The position numbers and the translations under genes were made by a program. Positions 15,134 to 22,686 of a stretch of DNA of 27,312 nucleotides are shown one piece after another. Source of the DNA: Galbitalea sp036491035. GTDB taxonomy: Bacteria; Actinomycetota; Actinomycetes; Actinomycetales; Microbacteriaceae. Location: contig DASXCU010000096.1 of NCBI GenBank assembly GCA_036491035.1, positions 1 to 27,312 of the forward strand. The letters run 5' to 3'. Position 1 is the first letter of the stretch, and each line of letters begins with the position of its first letter. The notes under the pieces are model-generated. The model was given only the letters and a program-made list of their open reading frames with translations, was not told where the DNA came from and ran no database searches.

Positions 15134-15722
15134 TTCGCGCGCGAAGGCCAGTACTTCGAGACTCAGCATTCGAGTTCTCGTCGTACTGGCCCTCGTCGCG
15201 GTAGGCGTTGTCGCGCTCGATCAGACCGCGAAATACCTGATCGTCAAGAACCTCACCGAGGGCCAGCAGGTCAACGTGATCGGCACGATCCTGCAGTTCC
15301 ACTTTGTGAAGAACTCGGGTGCCGCGTTCTCGTTCGGCACGGGAATCACCTGGGTCTTCTCGATCGTCGCCGCGGCGGTCGCGGTTTTCATCGTCGTCTA
15401 CGCCCGCCGCATCCGCTCGTTCGCCTGGAGCATCCTGTTCGGACTGCTGCTCGGCGGCACGCTCGGCAACCTGAGCGACCGGCTGCTGCGTCCGCCGCAC
15501 TTCGGCGAGGGTCACGTCGTGGACTTCATTCAGGTGATCGATTTTCCGGCGATCTTCAACATCGCCGACAGCGCGATCGTCATCAGCATGGGGCTGTTCA
15601 TCCTATTGACGATTCTCGGCGTGCGACTCGACGGACACCGCGCGCACAAGTCGGAGGCTACGACCGAGCCGATCATTGCGTCCGCTCCGGCAGAAACGTC
15701 GGCCGCAGACAGCTCGAAGTAG
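15120..15722 (+). CDS. lspA: Lipoprotein signal peptidase LspA (signal peptidase II)
   Basis: LspA is the membrane aspartic protease that cleaves the signal peptide of prolipoproteins such as the CtaC encoded at the end of this window. The protein has four membrane segments and the family motifs ALDQTAKYLI, HFVKNSGAAFSF, GGTLGNLSDRL and FNIADSAIVI; the catalytic aspartates are D120 and D150 counted from the start used here. The start is uncertain: TTG at 15120 overlaps divIVA by 14 bases and gives a short basic N-terminus (MPATDSRAKASTSRLSIRV), while TTG at 15090 adds ten residues from a divIVA overlap; neither has a clear Shine-Dalgarno, so coupling to divIVA is likely. The C-terminus has a hydrophilic Ala/Ser/Glu tail of about 30 residues. 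Confidence 0.92.
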   Translation: MPATDSRAKASTSRLSIRVLVVLALVAVGVVALDQTAKYLIVKNLTEGQQVNVIGTILQFHFVKNSGAAFSFGTGITWVFSIVAAAVAVFIVVYARRIRSFAWSILFGLLLGGTLGNLSDRLLRPPHFGEGHVVDFIQVIDFPAIFNIADSAIVISMGLFILLTILGVRLDGHRAHKSEATTEPIIASAPAETSAADSSK

Positions 15723-15728
15723 CGAAAC

Positions 15729-16649
15729 GTGGAATCGCGTCGCCTTCCCGTTCCGGATGGGCTAGCGGGCGAGCGCGTCGACGCGGGCCTGGCAAAGCTC
15801 CTCGGGTTCTCCCGAACGTTCGCCGCCGAGGTCGCGGAGTCCGGCGGCGTTCGCCTGGATGGTGTCGTAGCCCACAAGTCGGACCGGCTGGTAGCCGGAG
15901 CGTGGCTCGAGGTCGAGTGGCAGGACCGAGCACCGGTCACAGTCGTCGCGACGCCGGTGGACAACCTGCGGATCGTGTACCAGGACGAGGACCTCGTGGT
16001 CGTCGACAAGCCCGTCGGGGTCGCCGCGCACCCGTCCGTCGGATGGGACGGGCCGACCGTGCTCGGGGCGCTGGCCGCTTCGGGTGTACGAGTCTCGACG
16101 GAGGGTGCCGCGGAGCGCGCGGGCATCGTACACAGACTGGACGCCGGGACCAGCGGGCTCATGGTCGTCGCGAAGAGCGATCGCGCGTACTCGGACCTGA
16201 AGCGCCAGTTTCACGATCGCGAGGTGACGAAGATCTACCACGCGGTCGTGCAGGGACACCCCGATCCGCTGGCGGGAACAATCGACGCTCCGATCGGACG
16301 CCATCCCGGAAGCTCGTGGAAGTTCGCGGTGACGGCCGACGGCAAAAACTCGGTCACGCACTACGACACCCTCGAGGCCTTCCCATCCGCGTCGCTGCTC
16401 GAAATCCGTCTCGAGACCGGGCGAACCCACCAGATCCGCGTCCACATGGCGGCCCAGCGGCATCCCTGCGTCGGCGACGCAATGTATGGTGCGGATCCCA
16501 CCCTGAGCGCCCGGCTCGGCCTCTCCCGGCAGTGGCTGCACGCCATGAAACTGGGCTTCACGCACCCGACGACGGGCGAGTTCGTAGAGTTCGAGTCGAC
16601 CTACCCGGCCGATCTACAACACGCGTTGGACGTGCTTCGCGAGAGCTAG
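15729..16649 (+). CDS. RluA/RluD-family RNA pseudouridine synthase
   Basis: The protein isomerises uridines to pseudouridine in RNA, probably 23S rRNA. It is 306 residues with an N-terminal S4 RNA-binding domain (LAGERVDAGLAKLLGFSRTFAAEV) and the RluA catalytic domain, including the DLVVVDKPVGVAAHPS motif and GIVHRLDAGTSGLMVVAK with catalytic Asp at residue 138 of HRLD. Later come GRTHQIRVHMA and HPCVGDAMYG. The GTG start lies 6 bases behind the lspA stop, so the two genes are probably one transcript; the lspA-rluD pair is widespread in bacteria. The S4 domain and context favour RluD-like specificity over RluA, but the exact target positions cannot be told from sequence alone. Confidence 0.93.
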   Translation: MESRRLPVPDGLAGERVDAGLAKLLGFSRTFAAEVAESGGVRLDGVVAHKSDRLVAGAWLEVEWQDRAPVTVVATPVDNLRIVYQDEDLVVVDKPVGVAAHPSVGWDGPTVLGALAASGVRVSTEGAAERAGIVHRLDAGTSGLMVVAKSDRAYSDLKRQFHDREVTKIYHAVVQGHPDPLAGTIDAPIGRHPGSSWKFAVTADGKNSVTHYDTLEAFPSASLLEIRLETGRTHQIRVHMAAQRHPCVGDAMYGADPTLSARLGLSRQWLHAMKLGFTHPTTGEFVEFESTYPADLQHALDVLRES

Positions 16650-16660
16650 GTCGACGGGCT

Positions 16661-16666
16661 TAAGCT
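16661..16666 (+). promoter_or_regulatory. Possible -10 element (TAAGCT) for dnaE
   Basis: TAAGCT lies 31 bases before the dnaE TTG in the 48-base gap after the pseudouridine synthase gene and would give a short leader containing AAAGAGA (16687-16693). There is no good -35 match, so confidence is low. Confidence 0.3.
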
Positions 16667-16697
16667 AAGGGTCTCCCAAGCCACGTAAAGAGATATT

Positions 16698-19600
16698 TTG
16701 CCCTCGTCCGCCGACCAGTTCGTGCACCTTCACGTGCACAGCGAGTATTCGATGCTCGATGGTGCGGCCCGGATCGAGCCCCTCGTCACGGCTGCAGCGG
16801 AGCAGGGTATGCCCGCCATCGCGGTCACCGACCACGGCAACATGTTCGGTGCGTACGAGTTCTGGCAGAAGGCGACCGCGGCGGGGATCAAGCCGATCAT
16901 CGGCACCGAGGCGTACATCACGCCGGGCACGGCGCGCGGCGACAAGTCGCGCATCCGCTGGGGCACGAGCACCCAGTCCTCGGATGATGTCGGCGGCTCG
17001 GGTGCGTACACCCACATGACGCTGCTCGCCGAGAACAACGAGGGGATGCACAACCTCTTCCGGCTCTCGTCGCTGGCGTCGATGGAGGGCTTCTACTTCA
17101 AGCCGCGCATGGACCGCGAGCTGCTCAGCCGGTACTCGAAGGGTGTCATTGCGACGACCGGTTGTGTCGGTGGGGAGGTGCAGACCCGGCTTCGACTCGG
17201 CCAGTACGACGAGGCGCTGAAAGCCGCGGCCGACTTCCGGGACATCTTCGGCAAGGAGAACTTCTTCGCCGAGATCATGGACCACGGCATCGACATCGAG
17301 AAGCGCACGATGAACGACCTGCTGCGCCTCGCAAAGCAGTTGAACCTGCCGCTCGTCGCATCCAACGATCTCCACTACACGAACTCGGGGGATGCGGGCG
17401 CCCACGCGGCCCTGCTCTGCGTGCAGTCCGCCTCGACGCTCGATGACCCCAACCGCTTCAAGTTCGATTCCGAGGAGTTCTACCTGAAGTCGGCCGCACA
17501 GATGCGTTCGATGTTCCGTGACACCCCGGAGGCGTGCGATAACACGCTGCTGATCGCCGAGCGCGTCAACGTGAACTTCGAGGGGCGCGATCTCATGCCG
17601 CGCTTCCCGGTGCCGGACGGCGACACGGAGGCATCCTTCTTCGAGAAGGCGGTCGCGACCGGCATGCAGCAGCGCTTCAAGGGCGCGCCCACGGAGGAGC
17701 ATCTCGCGCGAGCGCAGTACGAGGTGGATGTCGTCAAGCAGATGGGCTTCCCGGGATACTTCCTGGTGGTCGCCGACTTCATCGGCTGGGCGAAGGCGCA
17801 GGGCATCCGCGTCGGTCCCGGCCGAGGCTCTGCGGCAGGCTCGATGGTCGCGTTCGCGATGGGCATCACCGAACTGGACCCCATTGCACACGGCCTGCTG
17901 TTCGAGCGATTCCTCAACCCCGAGCGCGTGTCCATGCCCGATATCGATGTCGACTTCGACGACCGTCGACGCCCCGAGGTCATCCGCTACGTTACCGACA
18001 AGTACGGCGACGACCGGGTCGCACAGATCGTCACCTACGGCACGATCAAGGCGAAGCAGGCGCTGAAGGACAGCGCGCGGGTGCTTGGCATGCCGTACTC
18101 GGTGGGAGAGAAACTCACCAAGGCGATGCCGCCGCCCATCATGGGCAAGGATGTCTCGCTCGGCGAGATCATGAACAAGGATTCGGCCCGGTACAAGGAG
18201 GGCAGCGACTTCCGCGCCGTCCTCGAGACGGATGCCGAGGCGGCCAAGGTCTTCGAGACTGCGGTCGGGATCGAAAACCTCAAGCGCCAGTGGGGCGTGC
18301 ACGCGGCCGGCGTGATCCTGTCGGCTGAGCCGCTGATCGACGTGCTTCCGATCATGAAGCGCGAAGACGACGGCGCGATCATCACCCAGTTCGACCAGCC
18401 GCCGCTCGAGTCGCTCGGGCTCATCAAAATGGACTTCCTGGGGCTGCGCAACCTCACCATCATTGACGACGCCCTCGCCATGATTGAGAAGAACACGGGG
18501 TCGCCCCTTGTCATCGAGGACCTCGATCTCGACGCCGACCAGAAGACCTACGACCTCCTCGCGCGAGGTGACACGCTCGGTGTCTTCCAGCTGGATGGTG
18601 GCCCGATGCGGTCCCTGCTGCGCCAAATGAAGCCCACCAACTTCGAAGACATCTCGGCGCTCATCGCGTTGTACCGCCCCGGTCCGATGGGCATGGGATC
18701 GCATACCAAGTACGCGCTGCGGAAGAACGGCCTCCAGGTCATCGACGCCATCCATCCGGAGCTCGCGGAGCCGCTGCGCGAGATCCTGGCTCCCACCTAC
18801 GGCGTGATCGTTTACCAGGAGCAGGTCATGGCCGTGGCCCAGAAGGTCGCCGGCTACTCGCTCGGCCAGGCCGACATCCTGCGCAAGGCGATGGGTAAGA
18901 AGAACAAGGCCGTCCTGGACAAGCAGTTCGAGGGCTTCGAGTCGGGAATGAAGGCCAACGGCTTCAGCGCAAAGGCGATCGAGGTGCTGTGGGAGACCCT
19001 GATGCCGTTCGCGGACTACGCCTTCAACAAGGCGCACAGCGCGGGCTACGGCGTGCTGAGCTACTGGACCGCCTACCTCAAGGCAAACCATGCGGCGGAG
19101 TACATGGCGGCGCTTCTGACGAGTGTCGGCGACTCGAAGGACAAGCTCGGCATGTACCTCAACGAGTGCCGGCGGATGGGCATCAAGGTGCTCGCTCCCG
19201 ATGTGAACGAATCGTTCGTGGACTTCACCGCGGTCCCTTCACCGGAGGGTGTGGGCGACATCCGGTTCGGGCTTGGTGCCGTTCGCAACGTCGGATACAA
19301 CGTGGTCGAGGGCATCCGTATGGCGCGCGAGGAGAAGGGCCGGTTTGAGTCGTTCTACGATTTCCTGGGCAAGGTACCGATCCCGGTCGCCAACAAGCGC
19401 ACCGTCGAGTCGCTCATCAAGGCGGGGGCATTCGACTCGCTCGGTGCCACTCGCCGGGCGATGCTCGAGATCCACGAGGATGCGGTCGAGGGCGCAGTCA
19501 ACGTCAAGCGCACGGAGGCTACCGGTCAGGCCGGGTTCGACTTCGACAGCCTGTTCGACGAGCCGCAGGACTCCGACCGCGTGCCGGATCGCCCGGAGTG

Positions 19601-20234
19601 GTCGAAGAAGGACAAGCTCGCGTTCGAGCGCGAGATGCTGGGACTCTACGTGTCCGATCATCCACTCGCCGGCCTCGAGGCGCAGCTGGCTAAGCACGCC
19701 TCCGTCACGATTACGGAGTTGCTCTCCGGTGACTCGGCGAGTGACGGGGAGACCGTGACCATCGCCGGGCTCGTCACAAGTGTGCAGCATCGTACGGCAC
19801 GGCAGTCCGGAAACCAGTACGGGATGATCACCGTCGAAGACTTCGGCGGCGAGATCACCGTCATGTTCATGGGCAAGACCTACCAGGAGTTCGCTCCGGC
19901 CCTCTCGAGCGACTCGATCGTCGTCATCAAGGGGCGGGTGAGCGTCCGCGACGATGGGATGAACCTGCACGCGGTCATGATGTTCGCCCCGGATGTCGGC
20001 GCCGGCCTCGGATCCGGACCACTCGTGATCTCGGTCCCCGAGTTCCGGGCGACGACCGATGTCGTGAGTGCGCTCAACGACGTCCTCATTCGCCATTCCG
20101 GTGAGAACGAGGTTCGTTTGAAGCTCGTTCGCGGCGAAACCGCACGGATGTTCGAGATCCCGTACCCGGTTACCGTCTCCGCCGACCTCTATGGCGAGCT
20201 GAAGTCGCTGCTCGGCCCCAGCTGCCTGAGCTAA
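16698..20234 (+). CDS. dnaE: DNA polymerase III alpha subunit DnaE (DnaE1 type)
   Basis: This is the replicative polymerase catalytic subunit, 1178 residues. The TTG start is supported by AAAGAGA at 16687-16693 and by the product beginning PSSADQFVHLHVHSEYSMLDG, right at the PHP domain. All nine PHP metal-site positions known from mycobacterial DnaE1 appear kept (H12, H14, D21, H46, E71, H106, C156, D224, H226), so it should have its own 3'-5' proofreading exonuclease. The polymerase palm carries PDIDVDFDD at residues 414-422, then the fingers region (VFQLDGGPMRSLLRQMKP, LIALYRPGPM), helix-hairpin-helix segments, an OB-fold (VTIAGLVTSVQHRTAR... ITVMFMGKTYQEF) and a C-terminal domain. The size and intact PHP site mark DnaE1 rather than the error-prone DnaE2. 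Confidence 0.97.
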   Translation: MPSSADQFVHLHVHSEYSMLDGAARIEPLVTAAAEQGMPAIAVTDHGNMFGAYEFWQKATAAGIKPIIGTEAYITPGTARGDKSRIRWGTSTQSSDDVGGSGAYTHMTLLAENNEGMHNLFRLSSLASMEGFYFKPRMDRELLSRYSKGVIATTGCVGGEVQTRLRLGQYDEALKAAADFRDIFGKENFFAEIMDHGIDIEKRTMNDLLRLAKQLNLPLVASNDLHYTNSGDAGAHAALLCVQSASTLDDPNRFKFDSEEFYLKSAAQMRSMFRDTPEACDNTLLIAERVNVNFEGRDLMPRFPVPDGDTEASFFEKAVATGMQQRFKGAPTEEHLARAQYEVDVVKQMGFPGYFLVVADFIGWAKAQGIRVGPGRGSAAGSMVAFAMGITELDPIAHGLLFERFLNPERVSMPDIDVDFDDRRRPEVIRYVTDKYGDDRVAQIVTYGTIKAKQALKDSARVLGMPYSVGEKLTKAMPPPIMGKDVSLGEIMNKDSARYKEGSDFRAVLETDAEAAKVFETAVGIENLKRQWGVHAAGVILSAEPLIDVLPIMKREDDGAIITQFDQPPLESLGLIKMDFLGLRNLTIIDDALAMIEKNTGSPLVIEDLDLDADQKTYDLLARGDTLGVFQLDGGPMRSLLRQMKPTNFEDISALIALYRPGPMGMGSHTKYALRKNGLQVIDAIHPELAEPLREILAPTYGVIVYQEQVMAVAQKVAGYSLGQADILRKAMGKKNKAVLDKQFEGFESGMKANGFSAKAIEVLWETLMPFADYAFNKAHSAGYGVLSYWTAYLKANHAAEYMAALLTSVGDSKDKLGMYLNECRRMGIKVLAPDVNESFVDFTAVPSPEGVGDIRFGLGAVRNVGYNVVEGIRMAREEKGRFESFYDFLGKVPIPVANKRTVESLIKAGAFDSLGATRRAMLEIHEDAVEGAVNVKRTEATGQAGFDFDSLFDEPQDSDRVPDRPEWSKKDKLAFEREMLGLYVSDHPLAGLEAQLAKHASVTITELLSGDSASDGETVTIAGLVTSVQHRTARQSGNQYGMITVEDFGGEITVMFMGKTYQEFAPALSSDSIVVIKGRVSVRDDGMNLHAVMMFAPDVGAGLGSGPLVISVPEFRATTDVVSALNDVLIRHSGENEVRLKLVRGETARMFEIPYPVTVSADLYGELKSLLGPSCLS

Positions 20235-20256
20235 CGTCCGTCGACTAGACGACGTT
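20233..20256. terminator. Hairpin spanning both stop codons of the convergent dnaE and flavin-reductase genes
   Basis: AACGTC (20233-20238) plus GTC (20240-20242) pair with GAC (20248-20250) plus GACGTT (20251-20256), giving nine base pairs with one bulged C and a five-base loop GACTA. It starts inside the dnaE TAA and contains the complement of the opposing TAG, so it could end transcription in both directions. It has no T-run on either side, so intrinsic activity is uncertain. Confidence 0.5.
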
Positions 20257-20769
20257 GCCGGGGGAGCGGTACGACCGCTCGTGGTACAGCAGTGCCTCGT
20301 CCTCGGGGCCGAGGGCACCGGTCTCGATCTGAACGACGATGACCGCGTTGTTGAAGACGGGATGCACTTCGATGATCGAGCCGAGCATCCACGACGTCAC
20401 GCCCTCAAGGATCGGAACCCCGTAGGGCCCGGGCTTCCAGTGGTTGCCCTCGAACCGCACGGCGTTGTCCGCCGCGAGTTTCTCGGCCAGGTGCCGAGTT
20501 CTCGGACCGAGGGTGTGGATGGCCACGTGATTGCCCACCGTCATTGCGGGCCACGCGCTGGCGATCTGCGCCATATTGAAGGTGGCGAGCGGCGGCACGG
20601 CGGCGAGGGACGCGAGCGAGGTCGCGGTGAAGCCCACCGGATTGCCGTCCGGCCCGAGCGCCGTCACCGCTGCGACGCCGGCGGCGTGGCGGCGAAAGAC
20701 ACGCTTGAACGCGTCGAGGTCGTCGACCGCAACCTCCTGCGGTTCCTGCTGCTCGTCGTCTGTGCTCAT
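20245..20769 (-). CDS. Flavin reductase-like FMN-binding protein
   Basis: This 174-residue protein resembles the flavin reductase-like domain family (HpaC/FRP-type), which binds FMN in a split-barrel dimer and often supplies reduced flavin to a monooxygenase. Family features are AFKRVFRRHAAGVAAVTA near the N-terminus, GFTATSLASLAAVPPLATFNMA (the conserved FTATS...S..PPL segment) and a central HTLGPRTRHLAEKLA. The first 20 residues are acidic and probably disordered. The ATG at 20769 has AAGGG just before it, rather close for a Shine-Dalgarno. The gene is convergent to dnaE with only 10 bases between stops and divergent from hisD. No monooxygenase gene is nearby, so the substrate and partner are unknown. 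Confidence 0.85.
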   Translation of the reverse strand: MSTDDEQQEPQEVAVDDLDAFKRVFRRHAAGVAAVTALGPDGNPVGFTATSLASLAAVPPLATFNMAQIASAWPAMTVGNHVAIHTLGPRTRHLAEKLAADNAVRFEGNHWKPGPYGVPILEGVTSWMLGSIIEVHPVFNNAVIVVQIETGALGPEDEALLYHERSYRSPGNVV

Positions 20770-20850
20770 ACCCTTGATTCAAGTCTGGGCCGCGAGAGGG
20801 TATTCCACCAAAACGGGAGACGACCCGCGGCTCGGTAGCATTGTCAGGCC
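20770..20850. promoter_or_regulatory. Divergent promoter region between flavin reductase-like gene and hisD
   Basis: On the plus strand TAGCAT at 20836-20841 lies 9 bases before the hisD ATG, suggesting a leaderless or nearly leaderless hisD transcript. On the minus strand TACCCT (20802 down to 20797) is a candidate -10 for the flavin reductase-like gene with a leader of about 20 bases. Neither has an obvious -35 hexamer. Confidence 0.4.
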
Positions 20851-22158
20851 ATGATGCAGACCCTAGATCTCCGCAACACGAAGCCAGGCCGGGCCGAGCT
20901 GGCACGACTCGCCCCGCGCGCGAACATTGACGTGACGACCGCATCCGCGTCTGCGGCCGAGCTGATTGCTGATGTCCGCAAGCGCGGCGTCGACGCGCTC
21001 CTCGACCAGGCCGAGCGGTTCGACGGCGTGCGGCCGGCCCAATTGCGCGTTCACTCGGCCGAGATTGCTGACGCCATCCGTCGACTCGATCCCGCGGTGC
21101 GTTCCGCGCTCGAGGAAGCGATCGAGCGTGTGACCAAGGCGACACAGGCGCAGGTTCCCGAGGCCGCCGTCACCCAGCTGGGGCCCGGAGCCGAGATCAT
21201 CCAGCGCTGGCAGCCGATCAGTCGCGTCGGCTTTTACGTTCCGGGCGGCAAGGCGGTGTATCCGTCGAGCGTCGTGATGAGCGTGGTTCCGGCACACGTC
21301 GCCGGTGTCGGGTCGGTCGCCATCGCGTCGCCGCCGCAGAGGGACTTCTCGGGTTCCGTTCATCCCACGATCCTGGGTGCGGCTGGCCTGCTCGGTGTCG
21401 ACGAGGTGTACGCGATGGGCGGTGCGGGCGCGATCGGTGCGCTGGCGTACGGAGTGCCGGAACTCGCGCTCGATCCGGTCGACCTCATCACCGGTCCGGG
21501 AAACGTTTACGTCGCCGCGGCGAAGCGTCTCGTGCGCGGGGATGTGGGCATCGACTCGGAGGCCGGTCCGACGGAAATCCTGATCATCGCCGACGAGACA
21601 GCGGATGCGCGGCTGGTAGCCGCGGACCTCGTCAGCCAGGCCGAGCACGACGAGCAGGCGGCGGCGGTGCTGGTCACGACCTCCGAGGAGCTCGCGGCGG
21701 CCGTAGCGACCGAGCTGGCCGGACTGGCCGCGTCCACGGCATCCTCCGCGCGCGTGACCGCGGCCTTGACCGGACAACAGTCCGCCGTCGTGCTGGTCAG
21801 CGACCTCGTCGCCGCGGCGGCGTTCAGTAACGCCTACGGCCCCGAGCACCTCGAGATCCAGACCGCGGAGCCAGGCACGGTGCTCGACCTGATCGAGAGT
21901 GCGGGAGCGATCTTCCTGGGGCCATACTCACCGGTAAGCCTCGGCGACTACCTCGCTGGCTCCAACCACGTGCTCCCGACGGGTGGCCAGCCCCGCTTCG
22001 CCGCAGGGCTCGGGGCGTACACGTTCCTGCGCCCGCAGCAGGTCATCCGCTACGACCGGGAGGGTCTCGCGGCCGTCCGGAAGCCGATTGTCGCCCTGTC
22101 CCACGCGGAGGATCTGCCGGCCCACGGCGACGCGGTGGAGGCGCGCTTCCCGGCCTAG
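20851..22158 (+). CDS. hisD: Histidinol dehydrogenase HisD
   Basis: HisD carries out the last two steps of histidine biosynthesis, oxidising L-histidinol to histidine with two NAD+ and a zinc ion. The 435-residue product has the family motifs: VGFYVPGGKAVYPSSVVM, YAMGGAGAIGALAYG, LITGPGNVYVAAAKR, IDSEAGPTEILIIADE, SQAEHDEQAAAVLV with zinc/catalytic-region Gln and His, YGPEHLEI and GSNHVLPTGG. Two ATGs are adjacent (20851 and 20854); I use the first. There is no clear Shine-Dalgarno, but TAGCAT ends 9 bases before the first ATG, so leaderless translation is plausible. In many actinomycetes hisD is followed by hisC and hisB; here nrdR follows instead, so the remaining his genes must lie elsewhere. 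Confidence 0.96.
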   Translation: MMQTLDLRNTKPGRAELARLAPRANIDVTTASASAAELIADVRKRGVDALLDQAERFDGVRPAQLRVHSAEIADAIRRLDPAVRSALEEAIERVTKATQAQVPEAAVTQLGPGAEIIQRWQPISRVGFYVPGGKAVYPSSVVMSVVPAHVAGVGSVAIASPPQRDFSGSVHPTILGAAGLLGVDEVYAMGGAGAIGALAYGVPELALDPVDLITGPGNVYVAAAKRLVRGDVGIDSEAGPTEILIIADETADARLVAADLVSQAEHDEQAAAVLVTTSEELAAAVATELAGLAASTASSARVTAALTGQQSAVVLVSDLVAAAAFSNAYGPEHLEIQTAEPGTVLDLIESAGAIFLGPYSPVSLGDYLAGSNHVLPTGGQPRFAAGLGAYTFLRPQQVIRYDREGLAAVRKPIVALSHAEDLPAHGDAVEARFPA

Positions 22159-22173
22159 AACGGCATGCTGCCG

Positions 22174-22179
22174 TATCCT
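22174..22179 (+). promoter_or_regulatory. Candidate -10 (TATCCT) of a leaderless nrdR transcript
   Basis: TATCCT ends 9 bases before the nrdR ATG at 22189, in the short gap behind hisD. The same hexamer-to-ATG distance occurs at hisD and pyrD. No Shine-Dalgarno stands before this ATG, which supports leaderless initiation. Confidence 0.45.
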
Positions 22180-22188
22180 GTATACGAC

Positions 22189-22653
22189 ATGTTCTGCCCC
22201 TTCTGCCGCCATCCGGACAGCCGCGTGATCGACTCGAGAACGAGCGACGACGGACTGTCGATTCGGCGACGGCGCCAGTGCCCGGAGTGCGGACGTCGAT
22301 TCTCCACGACGGAGACAGCGAGTCTCACCGTCATCAAGCGCAACGGCGTCGTCGAGCAGTTCAGCCGAGAGAAGATCGTGAGCGGTGTGCGCAAGGCGTG
22401 CCAGGGACGACCGGTCACCGACACCGATCTCGCCGTACTCGCCCAGAGGGTCGAGGAGACTATCCGCGCGACCGGCGCCTCCCAGATCGAGGCCAACGAC
22501 ATCGGGCTGGCGATCCTCGCACCGCTCCGCGAACTCGACGAGGTCGCGTACCTGCGATTCGCGAGCGTCTATCAGGCGTTCGAATCGCTCGAGGACTTCG
22601 AGACGGCGATCACTCTGCTCCGCGTCGAGCACGACACGGCCGACGCGGACTAA
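22189..22653 (+). CDS. nrdR: Transcriptional repressor NrdR
   Basis: NrdR represses ribonucleotide reductase genes by binding NrdR boxes and senses ATP/dATP through its ATP-cone. I chose the ATG at 22189 because NrdR proteins begin directly with M-x-C-P-F-C; the in-frame ATG at 22165 would add eight unrelated residues and lacks support. The 154-residue product has the zinc ribbon C3-C6...C31-C34 with the characteristic RHPDSRVIDSR and IRRRRQCPECGRRFSTTE, followed by the ATP-cone from about VIKRNGVVEQFSREKI onward. It sits between hisD and pyrD with no ribonucleotide reductase gene in view, so its regulon is elsewhere. Confidence 0.96.
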   Translation: MFCPFCRHPDSRVIDSRTSDDGLSIRRRRQCPECGRRFSTTETASLTVIKRNGVVEQFSREKIVSGVRKACQGRPVTDTDLAVLAQRVEETIRATGASQIEANDIGLAILAPLRELDEVAYLRFASVYQAFESLEDFETAITLLRVEHDTADAD

Positions 22654-22671
22654 GCGGTTCCCGCCAGCCGG

Positions 22672-22677
22672 TAGCCT
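22672..22677 (+). promoter_or_regulatory. Candidate -10 (TAGCCT) of a leaderless pyrD transcript
   Basis: TAGCCT ends 9 bases before the pyrD ATG at 22687 in the 33-base gap after nrdR. Spacing matches hisD and nrdR, and no good Shine-Dalgarno is present. Confidence 0.45.
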
Positions 22678-22686
22678 GATCCCGGC

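Noticed and set aside
16665..19091. 808-codon open frame on the minus strand opposite dnaE
   Set aside because: It mirrors the dnaE codons; high third-position G+C removes stops on the opposite strand. The product has low-complexity Arg/Glu/Val/Leu composition and no domain, while dnaE on the plus strand is unmistakable.
22165..22188. Upstream ATG for nrdR at 22165
   Set aside because: It would add eight residues before the invariant M-x-C-P-F-C zinc ribbon start and would place the -10-like TATCCT inside the coding region.
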